Shown one piece after another: positions 1 through 8,519 of a stretch of 64,000 nucleotides of DNA; within the stretch, counting starts at the first letter, position 1; the number at the start of each line of letters is the position of its first letter. The notes beneath the pieces were generated by a model. The model saw only the letters and a list, made by a program, of their open reading frames with translations. It made no database searches and had not been told where the DNA came from. This stretch comes from Cohnella faecalis (GTDB lineage Bacteria; Bacillota; Bacilli; Paenibacillales; Paenibacillaceae). The stretch is from assembly GCF_003570905.1 (NCBI RefSeq), contig NZ_QXJM01000040.1, positions 248,001 to 312,000 on the forward strand, written 5' to 3'. The translations under genes were made by a program, and so were the position numbers.

Positions 1-308
1 TCGACTTGCTCCTTGCTCTCCACGTGAGGGATGACGATCCCTTGCGCTCCGCTATCCAGCACCTTCAATATTTCGTTTCGGTCTACCTTGGATATTCTCA
101 CCAGGGGCGTAATGTCCATCAGCTCCGCAGCGCGAATCATCTCCTCAATCGTTTCCATATTCGTCGACGCATGCTCGCAATCGATAATGACGAAGTCGAA
201 TTCCGCATAGCCGATCAGCTCGATCACAATCGGATGAGGGATGGAGACGAACAGTCCGAACACAGGCTCGCCGCCGCGTATTTTTTCCTTCAGCTTATTT
301 TTTCTCAT
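1..308 (-). CDS. HpcH/HpaI aldolase-family protein, probable siderophore citrate synthase (partial)
   Basis: Only the first ~102 residues are in the window; the gene runs off the left edge. The protein opens MRKNKLKEKIRGGEP and contains the family segment FDFVIIDCEHAS followed by a GAQGIVIPHVES segment, typical of HpcH/HpaI aldolases. In NIS siderophore clusters this family supplies citrate from oxaloacetate and acetyl-CoA (SbnG of staphyloferrin B; AcsB occupies the same slot in achromobactin clusters). The ATG at 308 overlaps the TGA of the upstream NIS synthetase (ATGA), so it is translationally coupled. The citrate-synthase role is inferred from context; a catabolic aldolase is the alternative. 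Confidence 0.8.
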   Translation of the reverse strand, partial: MRKNKLKEKIRGGEPVFGLFVSIPHPIVIELIGYAEFDFVIIDCEHASTNMETIEEMIRAAELMDITPLVRISKVDRNEILKVLDSGAQGIVIPHVESKEQV

Positions 309-2083
309 ACGAGGACATCCTTCGCCAGCAGCAATGGATTGTTCGCTTTGCGGAAGTACAATTCGCCGTCGCCGTAGATGCGCCGCTTCGTCATTTCTTC
401 AATTAAGGAATCCTCGGAGAACAGGTCGAACATCTCGAACCGCTCCTTGTATTCCGGATGCTCGTTCTGGTAGCTCACAATCGTGTCGGTGCATTTTCGC
501 CAAAAATCAGCCTCGCTCAGACCGAATTTCTCAAGCGTCCAGCAAATGTCCGACATGCAGATGAAGAAGAAGGCGTCGAACGTATAATCTCGGACCTCGG
601 ATACCGATTCCGTCTGAATGAACGAATAGCGGTTGAATTTCCGGTGCGTCTCCGGCTCTGGGTTGAGCTTCGGCGCCCACTCGGGGTGCAGCAGCTTATC
701 CGGCGTATAGCGAACGCCATCGTGCAAGTCTTTAATAATAATCCTTGTCGGAAAATCTTCCTCCACGACCAGGATGATGTTCTGGGCATGGGACTCCAAC
801 GCAATTCCATGAGCGTACAGCAAATGGATGATCGGCAGCGTCACCGTTCGAATGAGCGCATCGCTCCACTTTTCGATCCCGTGCCGGTCAATCGCCTCTT
901 GAATGAACGACTCCCCGTTCTTCTGCGTCAGCAGCAGCGCATTCAGCGGCCACGCTTGCTCCCGCTCCTCCAAATAGGTCGACACGTTCTCCCTGTAGAT
1001 GGCGCCAAGCGTTCCGTAAGCCGAACGGTATGGAATGGACGGCAGCGCATCGTATCGGAAGGAAATGCCCATCATTTCTCTTAAAATTTCGAACCGTTCT
1101 TTGGCCAACAATGGATCGTTCCGAACGATTTTGTTCAGCCAGTCGCTTATGAGCGGGGCATTCTGCGTCGTATGATGCGCCAGAATACGGCTCGTCGACG
1201 TATTCGTTATGCTCAGCGCCAGCTTAATATAGGCAGCCTCGGCATTGTCGCGGCGAGCCAGCGTCCGGATCGACTGCTGCGCCCGATAAGGGCTGTTCGA
1301 CGCACCAAGAGGCACGATATCCTTGTCCGCCAATTGTTGAACGAAGACGGATGGAAGAAGGCGCTCCGCCTGCCAAGGATGCACGGGCACGAACACATAC
1401 TTTTTGTCGCCGCTGCCTTTCTCTTGAACGATCCGATTGAATTTGCGCGTATCCTCATCCGTAAGGTGCTGCTTGTAGATGTCGTCAAACGAGTTTTCGC
1501 CGGAGATCGAGACGTCGACCAACCGCTCATCCACCGCAACCCAGTGCAAGGAAACCTCTTGATCGAATTCAGGGCCATACGCATAGTTATCCGCCAAGGA
1601 AAAACCGATTCTCGATTTGTAGCTGGGATGATAAGGATGCCCATCCGTCATATGGCTTTCCAAAGCTTCATAATGCCGATCTTGCTCCGGGATCCGATCC
1701 GGCTGGAACTCTCTCGACTGGCGGTCCTTCGCCAACGTTTCCAGCAATTCATGGATGAAAGAAGCCGTCAACGCCCCATCCAATCGATTCTGAATGACCT
1801 CTTCGAGGAAAAGGTAGAGATCGGAGCATTCCCGCTCTTCTCTTCGAATAGAGTTCTTGACGATTTTCACTCTGCCGAAAGACCGCTTCTCATCGGCTTC
1901 GCACGAATAATGGATGAGGACTCCCTCTGCCGTCTTCCCGGAGAACGACCACTTTCTCTCCTTTTTCACAACGTCGACGATTCCTTCGAAAATAAGGGCT
2001 TCCATCGTCTGACGCATAATTCTCTCTGTTACTTCCTCGAAAGCGGTCCTCTTTACTTTAGACAAGCTGCTTGCTTGCTCCAC
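305..2083 (-). CDS. IucA/IucC-family NIS siderophore synthetase (second)
   Basis: About 592 residues, the usual length of NIS synthetases, which adenylate a citrate carboxylate and condense it with an amine or alcohol. Visible family landmarks are HPYHPSYKSRIGFS near residue 170, VPVHPWQAE near 235, the ITNTSTSRI nucleotide-site segment, and the C-terminal ESHAQNIIL and IKDLHDG segments. The start is placed at GTG 2083, eight bases after GGGAG; an earlier in-frame GTG at 2092 has no ribosome site. It overlaps the upstream NIS gene by 26 bp and the downstream aldolase by 4 bp. Substrate is not decidable from sequence alone. Confidence 0.9.
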   Translation of the reverse strand: MEQASSLSKVKRTAFEEVTERIMRQTMEALIFEGIVDVVKKERKWSFSGKTAEGVLIHYSCEADEKRSFGRVKIVKNSIRREERECSDLYLFLEEVIQNRLDGALTASFIHELLETLAKDRQSREFQPDRIPEQDRHYEALESHMTDGHPYHPSYKSRIGFSLADNYAYGPEFDQEVSLHWVAVDERLVDVSISGENSFDDIYKQHLTDEDTRKFNRIVQEKGSGDKKYVFVPVHPWQAERLLPSVFVQQLADKDIVPLGASNSPYRAQQSIRTLARRDNAEAAYIKLALSITNTSTSRILAHHTTQNAPLISDWLNKIVRNDPLLAKERFEILREMMGISFRYDALPSIPYRSAYGTLGAIYRENVSTYLEEREQAWPLNALLLTQKNGESFIQEAIDRHGIEKWSDALIRTVTLPIIHLLYAHGIALESHAQNIILVVEEDFPTRIIIKDLHDGVRYTPDKLLHPEWAPKLNPEPETHRKFNRYSFIQTESVSEVRDYTFDAFFFICMSDICWTLEKFGLSEADFWRKCTDTIVSYQNEHPEYKERFEMFDLFSEDSLIEEMTKRRIYGDGELYFRKANNPLLLAKDVLV

Positions 2084-3749
2084 TAATTTCACTCCCTATG
2101 TTCTTCATGATATTGTTCACCGGAACGTAAGACGGCGCCTCGCTGTTGCCCGCCAGGCAGCTCATCAAATTCTTCTTCGCATAAAAAGCGTCAGCCGTCA
2201 GCAAGTGCCGCACATATTCGTTCCCGCTTTTCTCATATTCCTGCACGAGTACGTCCCGCACGATTTCCCAAAAATGCTCTTCTTCTACCCGCGCGTCTCT
2301 AGCCATGGCATGAATGAAAGAGCCTAAGTGATTCACTACAAAATAGTAGGATGTACGCGCCCAAGCCGCTTCTTTGGAATAAAAAAGAGGTCCGGCCGTA
2401 TCCGCAGCCTCTTCAGCCTTTTCCCTATTTACGCTTACCCCTTCCAAATCCCGAATAATGAAGGTGTGGGGCATCCCGTTCTTGACGGTTAATAAGGCGT
2501 TCTGCAAATGCGCCTCAAAATGAATGCCTTTCTCTTCCGCTATGCGAACGATAGGCAGCAGGGATATGGCCAAATATTGCCGGAACCATCGATCGACATG
2601 ACGACGATCCATCAACGAGAATAAGCGGGACGGCGCTCCCCTCACGGGAGCCTCCACCAGACTGGACAGCACGTAGGTCGACGTCGTATCGAACGCGATC
2701 GGACGGTAGGCAATCGTAAACAATTTCGTCGTCTCGTCATCGTCAAAATGGCAGGTGCAAACGCCTTCCTCATAGGCGATTTGGGTATTTGGCTCCTTCG
2801 CGAAGCAGTCCCGCCGCTTCAGATAGCCGGCCGCGTCCAACGTTCTTCGCATCTGTTCCTTGTTATTGTTTCTCGTCATATTGGTGATCTGAATATTCAG
2901 CGACAGCTTGATGTTGCATTTCATATCTGGAATGAACACCGTACGCACCGAAGACGTCGGGTAGGCTAACGGGCCGCAGCTTCCAAGAAGAACGATTTTC
3001 CGTTCCCGAATGTAGTCCTTTACGATGCCGATCGTCTGGACATGTTCATATTGCCAAGGATGGATGGGCAAAATTTCGTATCCTTCACTTTGCTCCTGGA
3101 GCGCCTGGCGAGCATGCGTCTTCACGCTTTCGTGCAATTCGATTCGTCTTTGCTCCGATACCCACTCTTCCCGAAAGATGTCTTTCCTCACAGCCGCATA
3201 GCAAAGCCGGAAGGAAGCATGGAGCTCCGGACAAAACGTTCTCACGTCGTCCTCGGAGAAGCCCATCGTATTTTTCGGAAACGGATGGAACGGGTGGCCG
3301 CATAGCAACGATTGCTCGGACGACAGATAGTCCCGTACCCGGGAGTGAGCGGAATGCTCTAAAAACAGGGCCAAGTTCCGATAGCTGTTCGCTATTTTAT
3401 TCGAAAAATCTTCCTCCTTTTCGGTCGTAATGAACGAATGCTGCCGCAGCTCTTTCACGATCCATTGAACCAGATGCGCGTAATAAAGCTCCTGCCCGTT
3501 ATTCACGCGATAATGGTCGTATTCATGCTCGCCAATCGCCGAGTAGAAGGAAAGCTTGCCTGAAAGGGCAATGTCGCTCGCCGGAAAGCTAATCGTATAA
3601 GTCTTTTCCTGAGGATTCACGACAAAGACGTTCGTATTTTCATGACAGAACTCCCTGATATAGCAGTTTAACAAGGTTTTGCAAGTATGCCTGTTGGCTT
3701 GTTGAAGACTATCAAGCCGCCGGCTCTTTCCCGTTTCCAACAACGACAC
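2058..3749 (-). CDS. IucA/IucC-family NIS siderophore synthetase (first)
   Basis: About 563 residues. It shows HPFHPFPKNTMGF near residue 150, LPIHPWQYE near 225, a TRNNNKEQMRRTL region and the C-terminal FEAHLQNALL and FIIRDLEG signatures of IucA/IucC enzymes. It is distinct in sequence from its neighbour at 305-2083, so the two probably act on different carboxylates or intermediates of one citrate-based siderophore. The GTG start at 3749 lies inside the end of the MFS gene (38-bp overlap), with only a weak GGGAAG ribosome site; the N-terminus is therefore less certain than the rest. Confidence 0.9.
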   Translation of the reverse strand: MSLLETGKSRRLDSLQQANRHTCKTLLNCYIREFCHENTNVFVVNPQEKTYTISFPASDIALSGKLSFYSAIGEHEYDHYRVNNGQELYYAHLVQWIVKELRQHSFITTEKEEDFSNKIANSYRNLALFLEHSAHSRVRDYLSSEQSLLCGHPFHPFPKNTMGFSEDDVRTFCPELHASFRLCYAAVRKDIFREEWVSEQRRIELHESVKTHARQALQEQSEGYEILPIHPWQYEHVQTIGIVKDYIRERKIVLLGSCGPLAYPTSSVRTVFIPDMKCNIKLSLNIQITNMTRNNNKEQMRRTLDAAGYLKRRDCFAKEPNTQIAYEEGVCTCHFDDDETTKLFTIAYRPIAFDTTSTYVLSSLVEAPVRGAPSRLFSLMDRRHVDRWFRQYLAISLLPIVRIAEEKGIHFEAHLQNALLTVKNGMPHTFIIRDLEGVSVNREKAEEAADTAGPLFYSKEAAWARTSYYFVVNHLGSFIHAMARDARVEEEHFWEIVRDVLVQEYEKSGNEYVRHLLTADAFYAKKNLMSCLAGNSEAPSYVPVNNIMKNIGSEISGASKQLV

Positions 3750-5142
3750 CCGCTTTCTTCCCGTTCATAACTAACACAAGCGGTAAAGTGAGCAGCATTA
3801 AACCGCCTAGAGCTATGCACTCTTCTTTTAAGGCCATCCATTTCGCATATTCGGCAGACTCGCCCGACTGCACGATCATTTGCCAACGAACATCGTAATA
3901 CACACTGAGCAACATAACGGCGAAGGAAGAAGCCAGTCGCTGAATCGTATTCGATAGCGCGGACCCTTCGTGCAAATCTTCTTCCGGCAAGGAGTTAAGT
4001 CCGATTGCGGTCACCGTCATATCGGATAATCCGTTGCCGATTCCTCTCAAGGCCATGAGGAGGAGGAGGACGAGGAAGGAAACTTCTTTCGGGACAAATG
4101 CAAAGGCCAATACCGAAACCGCAATGAACCCGATGCCATATGCGATAAATTTCAAAGACTTGCCGGAATCAACCAAGCTGCCGCCAATCCATACGAATAA
4201 GCTCGTGAATAAAGCCGTCGGAATGAACATAGCCCCTGTCACGGAAGGCGACAAATGAAACACCTCCTGAAAGATCAAAGGCAGAACAAAAATCACACCG
4301 AACATCACGGCATCCTGTATCGCGGAAATAAGGAGCGACACCGTAAACACGGGATTGCGCCGCAGCAGCTTGTAACGAATCAAAGGCTCCTCTTTGGCGT
4401 TTTCTTTCTGAATAAAGCGAACGAGCGCAGCAGCGCCTAATGCCAGCAGCAGGCACGGTACCCACCTCGGAACAGTAGGATTAGAAACCATTTGAATACC
4501 CAGACTTAGCGATGCAATGCTTAGAACCATCAGGGCAATTCCTTGAAGGTGAATGGTTTTTCTATAGGCCGGAGGGTAGCGCTTGATTTGCGTGCAGCAT
4601 AGCAGGAACGAAAAAAACGCAAATGGGACATTGATCCAAAACAGGAGCTCCACCCGACCGAACTGAACAATGGCGCCCCCCAATGTAGGACCGATAGCCG
4701 GGGCGATCATGAGCAGAATGCCCCATGCGCCGACCACTCGCCCCCGCACTTCCTTGCCGTAATAATCGAACAGCAGCACGAGCGACAAAGGAATCATCAG
4801 CCCGGCCGCGATCCCATGCATCACTCGCACCAGCAAGACGACCTGCACATATTGACAGAATAAGCCGCCCACAATAGAGAACAGGCCATATAAGCCGAGG
4901 CCCAGAATATAAGTATTCTTTCTGCCGAGACGATCGACGACAACCGAAGTCAGAGGCATTGTAATCGTCATCGCCAAAATATAAAGAATAATGATCCATC
5001 CGCCGAACGCCGTCGATATGCCGTACATGCGAACGAAGCTCGGCAGCAAAATATTAAAAGCGCTGTTCGTCAAAACCAAAGAAAAGGCCCCGATCAATAT
5101 GGCCAATAATACGGAATGCTTCTTGATGTCGAACGCCTTCAT
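3712..5142 (-). CDS. MFS transporter, DHA2 (14-TM) type, probable siderophore exporter
   Basis: 476 residues with about 14 hydrophobic segments and the MFS motif A-like loop DRLGRKNTYILG after TM2. The N-terminal GGWIIILYILAMTITMPLT segment is typical of EmrB/QacA-type drug:proton antiporters. Position inside the siderophore operon, as with YhcA, SbnD and PvsC in related clusters, makes export of the finished siderophore the likely job. Its ATG overlaps the TGA of the aminotransferase gene (ATGA), giving tight translational coupling. Confidence 0.9.
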   Translation of the reverse strand: MKAFDIKKHSVLLAILIGAFSLVLTNSAFNILLPSFVRMYGISTAFGGWIIILYILAMTITMPLTSVVVDRLGRKNTYILGLGLYGLFSIVGGLFCQYVQVVLLVRVMHGIAAGLMIPLSLVLLFDYYGKEVRGRVVGAWGILLMIAPAIGPTLGGAIVQFGRVELLFWINVPFAFFSFLLCCTQIKRYPPAYRKTIHLQGIALMVLSIASLSLGIQMVSNPTVPRWVPCLLLALGAAALVRFIQKENAKEEPLIRYKLLRRNPVFTVSLLISAIQDAVMFGVIFVLPLIFQEVFHLSPSVTGAMFIPTALFTSLFVWIGGSLVDSGKSLKFIAYGIGFIAVSVLAFAFVPKEVSFLVLLLLMALRGIGNGLSDMTVTAIGLNSLPEEDLHEGSALSNTIQRLASSFAVMLLSVYYDVRWQMIVQSGESAEYAKWMALKEECIALGGLMLLTLPLVLVMNGKKAGVVVGNGKEPAA

Positions 5143-6500
5143 CCTCTATATCGCTTCGCTTCAATGGCGGAGGCGACGGATTTCTCGAAAATGGACAATA
5201 CTTCCGCCGTTTCTTGCGCCGTAATCGTGAGCGGCGGCAAGAAACGAAGCACGGCCGACCTGCGGCCTCCCACTTCGATAATGAGGCCGTTCTTAAAGCA
5301 GCTCTCTTGTATCTTCGATGCGAGCTCGCCGCATGGCGGATAATGGCCGATGCGATCTTTTTGACCGTTTGGATCGACGACCTCGACTCCGATCATCAAG
5401 CCTCTTCCACGAACGTCGCCAATCTCTTCGTAGGTTGCCTTCAAGCGATTAAGCGCTTCGAAGAATTGCTCGCTGCGCGCTTTTACATTGTCGAGCACTC
5501 GGTGTTCTTTCATGTATTTTAACGTCGCGAGTCCCGTAGCCATGCCTAATTGATTGCCGCGAAACGTGCCCGTATGCGCGCCCGGCTTCCATTGGTCCAG
5601 CTCTTCTTTGTAGATAACCACCGACATCGGCAAGCTCCCGCCAATCGCTTTGGAGCATATAATGACATCCGGAACGATGCCCGCATGCTCGAAGGAGAAC
5701 ATGGTGCCGGTTCTGCCAATGCCTGTCTGCACCTCGTCTACGATGAGAGGAATCCCTCTCTCGGCCGTAATGCGCCGCAGCTCCCTCAACCATTCGATAT
5801 CGGCCGGAATCGCTCCGCCTTCTCCTTGAACGGTCTCGATAATGACGCCGCAAGGAGAAGCGATGCCGCTCTCACAGTCGTCCAGCAAGTTCTCGATGTA
5901 CTGCGTGCTGATCTTCGCGGTCATTCCTTTCCCTACGCCGAATGGGCAACGATACTCGTAGGGGAACGGCAGGAAGTGGACGTCCGGCAGCAAGCTTTGC
6001 AGATGCTGCTTCTTGCTCAAGTTGCCGCTCATGGACATCGTCGCTTGCGTCGAGCCGTGGTAGGCGCCTTGGAAAGCCAGGATGGATTTGCCGTTGGTCG
6101 CGTTCTTGACGAGCTTGATGGCTGCTTCCACGCCGTCCGCGCCGGTCGGTCCGCAGAACTGGATTTTGGCCGTGTCTCTTAGCCCCTCGGGCAAAATAGA
6201 GAAAATCTCCTCCATGAAAGCGATTTTTAGAGGAGTCGCCAAGTCCAACGTATGCAAGGGGATTTGCTTTTCCAGAACATCCCCTATCGCCGCGATAATA
6301 ACGTCGTGATTGTGTCCCAGCGCCAATGTGCCCGCTCCCGACAGGCAATCGTAATAAGACTTTCCTTCCGTGTCGGTTATGATCAACCCTTTCGCTTTAT
6401 CGATGACGAGCGGGAAGCGCCGCGGATACGACTTGGCGTTGGACTCTCTGTCGTTTTGCAGCTGCAAATACGTATTCTCGGCATTTATGGAAATCATCAT
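5139..6500 (-). CDS. Diaminobutyrate--2-oxoglutarate aminotransferase (class III, PLP)
   Basis: 453 residues of fold-type I, class III aminotransferase. Visible are FCGPTGADGVEAAIKL, GAYHGSTQATMSM, LIVDEVQTGIGRTG with the PLP-binding Asp, and CSKAIGGSLPMSVV with the PLP lysine. The overall pattern matches diaminobutyrate aminotransferases (RhbA, AcsF, Dat), which make L-2,4-diaminobutyrate from aspartate semialdehyde. It starts at ATG 6500 behind AAGGAG (6-base spacing), 12 bp after the ATP-grasp gene. No decarboxylase is seen in the window, so the product may be used as such, or a decarboxylase may lie beyond the left edge. Confidence 0.9.
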   Translation of the reverse strand: MMISINAENTYLQLQNDRESNAKSYPRRFPLVIDKAKGLIITDTEGKSYYDCLSGAGTLALGHNHDVIIAAIGDVLEKQIPLHTLDLATPLKIAFMEEIFSILPEGLRDTAKIQFCGPTGADGVEAAIKLVKNATNGKSILAFQGAYHGSTQATMSMSGNLSKKQHLQSLLPDVHFLPFPYEYRCPFGVGKGMTAKISTQYIENLLDDCESGIASPCGVIIETVQGEGGAIPADIEWLRELRRITAERGIPLIVDEVQTGIGRTGTMFSFEHAGIVPDVIICSKAIGGSLPMSVVIYKEELDQWKPGAHTGTFRGNQLGMATGLATLKYMKEHRVLDNVKARSEQFFEALNRLKATYEEIGDVRGRGLMIGVEVVDPNGQKDRIGHYPPCGELASKIQESCFKNGLIIEVGGRRSAVLRFLPPLTITAQETAEVLSIFEKSVASAIEAKRYRG

Positions 6501-6512
6501 TGAACGCTCCTT

Positions 6513-7508
6513 TTATTCTTCAAATAGATACTGCAAGTAACTTTGGAACACGTCTGTAGAAGCCCCTTGGAAAAAAAGGGACGGATCGATCATATCCGGC
6601 AATGCGTTGACCTCAAGAATCCCCCCGTTCTCATCGTTCAGCGGAAGACGTATATCTCGGCATCGAATATCGATACCGGCGACGTCGACCTGCAAAGCCT
6701 TGGCCGCCTCGACGGCGATATTCGCGTTGACCGCGCTAATATCCTCGGACCGATCGAGCACGATTTCGCTTATCCCGTCCGCCAGAATATTTCCGCCGGA
6801 GAACAGCTCCACTCGTTCCCCTTGTTCCAAAACAGCTTGAAGAGATTTGCCCAGCTCCTGCAAATGCATGAGCAACGACTTCGACTCGACGTCTACGGGC
6901 TGGAACGATCCGGCATCGCCTACGCTATTGCGCCGAAGCTGGTCCTCATTCAGCTTGCGGATCAGCTGCTCGATCGTCGAACGGCCATCGCCTTCGATGA
7001 ACGCCGGCTTATACTCCAAGGCGCCTATTGCTTTCCCCCCAATGACCAATACGCGGAAGTCGGTGCCTTCTACATATTGCTGGATCATGACTTGCTCGCT
7101 ATGAAGACGAGCCGTCTTAACGGCATTCTCCAAATCGTCTTCCCTATCGATGCGCAGGGTGACTCCGACGCTGCGGCTCGTGTCCAAGGGCTTTACGATG
7201 ACCATGCGATGGGTATTCAAAAAACGGACAGCCTCTTCGCCTGCTTGGGATACAACGATGTAATCCGGCACCGGCAGCCCGCGTCTTCTTAGCAGGAGAT
7301 TGGAAGCATCCTTGTTCTTGGCTAATAAACCCGCCATCAACGGCATCTTATGAGATCTGGTCTTATTAATAACAATGGTCTTGCCCCGGTATGAAAGCTC
7401 CAAAAAATCTTCGCATCCCGGAATTAACGGTTCGCACTCAATCCCCATTTCCCTCGCTTTCTTCATAATTTGTTTGTTTTGTGCGTTTTGAACCTGATAT
7501 GGGTTCAA
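6513..7508 (-). CDS. ATP-grasp ligase of the siderophore operon
   Basis: About 331 residues. The ATP-grasp fold is shown by MVIVKPLDTSRSVGVTL, the EGTDFRVLVIGGK strand, the small GDGRSTIEQL segment and the terminal metal-binding GGILEVNALPDMID. It resembles the ATP-grasp domain of cyanophycin synthetase and GshF-type ligases, so formation of an amide with an amino acid is expected. First gene of the operon; PvsA of vibrioferrin clusters is a precedent for an ATP-grasp enzyme beside NIS synthetases. The start is placed at TTG 7508, five bases after GGGAGGGG. An in-frame ATG at 7553 would begin within the Fur/promoter region without a ribosome site. The substrate is unknown. Confidence 0.85.
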   Translation of the reverse strand: MNPYQVQNAQNKQIMKKAREMGIECEPLIPGCEDFLELSYRGKTIVINKTRSHKMPLMAGLLAKNKDASNLLLRRRGLPVPDYIVVSQAGEEAVRFLNTHRMVIVKPLDTSRSVGVTLRIDREDDLENAVKTARLHSEQVMIQQYVEGTDFRVLVIGGKAIGALEYKPAFIEGDGRSTIEQLIRKLNEDQLRRNSVGDAGSFQPVDVESKSLLMHLQELGKSLQAVLEQGERVELFSGGNILADGISEIVLDRSEDISAVNANIAVEAAKALQVDVAGIDIRCRDIRLPLNDENGGILEVNALPDMIDPSLFFQGASTDVFQSYLQYLFEE

Positions 7509-7555
7509 AGCAACCCCTCCCGACGACAGGCGATAAACCTGATTTTCTCGCATGT

Positions 7556-7617
7556 TGATAATGATATTCAATATCATTGCGTATGATTATCATATGGATT
7601 GTTGTCACGGCTGTCAA
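7556..7617 (-). promoter_or_regulatory. Promoter with overlapping Fur boxes for the siderophore operon
   Basis: On the minus strand TTGACA (7612-7617) and TATGAT (7589-7594) are separated by 17 bp, an excellent sigma-A promoter. Immediately downstream and overlapping the -10 are overlapping Fur-like dyads (7556-7592). TGATAATGATATTCA matches the TGATAATNATTATCA consensus at 13 of 15 positions, next to ATGATTATCAT. Fur binding here would block initiation, so the biosynthetic operon should be induced by iron starvation. Confidence 0.85.
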
Positions 7618-7647
7618 TATGGTGCAACCTTGTATAATTGTGTAATG

Positions 7648-7683
7648 AAAAAAAGCACCTGTTTCCCACGGAAACAATGTGCT
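7648..7683 (-). terminator. Rho-independent terminator after the FhuF-like gene
   Basis: Read on the minus strand, AGCAC...TGTTTCC pairs with GGAAACA...GTGCT and is followed by seven T residues. It separates the ATPase-reductase unit from the promoter of the siderophore operon. Confidence 0.85.
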
Positions 7684-7714
7684 TATTCATGGTGTAATAG
7701 AGGAGGTCTGCCGA

Positions 7715-8500
7715 TTAGCACGTAGAAACCACTTCATGCTTTATTTTGGGGCACGTCGGGCAGTAGTCTTCAGGCTCATCCGAAGCGAGGTAGTAGTAAC
7801 AGCACGTTTTGCGAATGCGGATGGGCGCCTCGGAAGCTTGGGTTACCACTTTGGGGCTGTCGAATCGGGCGAACGGATTTTTCTTTTCTCCGAACAGATG
7901 GGCCGGCGCCTCCCGAATCAAATATTCGAAATCTTCCTGGACCCGGGATTTTTGAATATCGTCGACTCCCTCTCCGAACTTATTCTCATACAGCCAATAG
8001 ACGTAGATAGCCGTATTTTCCCATAACACAGCCTTCGAAACAGGGCCCAGCTTGGAAAGAGAGTGCCACGCTTTGACTATATTCTCGGCGAATAAACTAT
8101 GGATCACTTGATCCCGCCATTCCTTCCGACCGCCCTCTGCCGGCTGCGAGACGTTCCATTCGGTCAAGCGCATTTTCGGAAGCCATGCCCGGCCTTGATA
8201 GCTGGATTCGATATGGCAATTTTCAATGGAATAGTCCATGCCCTTGTTATATACACTCATCGCATACAGGCTCGAAGCAATAATCAAGAAGCTGTATCTC
8301 TTGGCAAAAAGCGATACGGTAGCCACACTCGACGGCGATTCGAAAATGCCCGCAACCCCGTCCAAGTATGCTCTGCACTTGTCCGGGTTCAGCAAATCGA
8401 CCGCCGGCATCGAAAATTCCCTGTCCGTCGACGGTTCTATCGCCAATCGATGGTCTCTCGTCAAAACGTCGATTTCTTCCGGCTTAAACGCTAATACCAT
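7715..8500 (-). CDS. FhuF-like siderophore-iron reductase
   Basis: 261 residues. The C-terminus carries RKTCCYYYL followed by DYCPTCP, the CC-x(n)-C-x2-C cluster that binds [2Fe-2S] in FhuF-type ferric reductases. The N-terminal part is the loosely conserved IucA/IucC C-terminal-like domain. These cytoplasmic enzymes reduce imported ferric hydroxamate or citrate siderophores to release iron. ATG 8500 follows GGAG by eight bases and lies 19 bp after the ATPase gene, so uptake energization and iron release are co-transcribed. A terminator follows at 7,648-7,683. Confidence 0.88.
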   Translation of the reverse strand: MVLAFKPEEIDVLTRDHRLAIEPSTDREFSMPAVDLLNPDKCRAYLDGVAGIFESPSSVATVSLFAKRYSFLIIASSLYAMSVYNKGMDYSIENCHIESSYQGRAWLPKMRLTEWNVSQPAEGGRKEWRDQVIHSLFAENIVKAWHSLSKLGPVSKAVLWENTAIYVYWLYENKFGEGVDDIQKSRVQEDFEYLIREAPAHLFGEKKNPFARFDSPKVVTQASEAPIRIRKTCCYYYLASDEPEDYCPTCPKIKHEVVSTC

Positions 8501-8519
8501 CGCTTTTTCTCCATTTTCT

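Noticed and set aside
1172..2086. 304-codon plus-strand ORF opposite the NIS synthetase
   Set aside because: Arg-rich shadow of the clear IucA/IucC frame; no motif or ribosome site.
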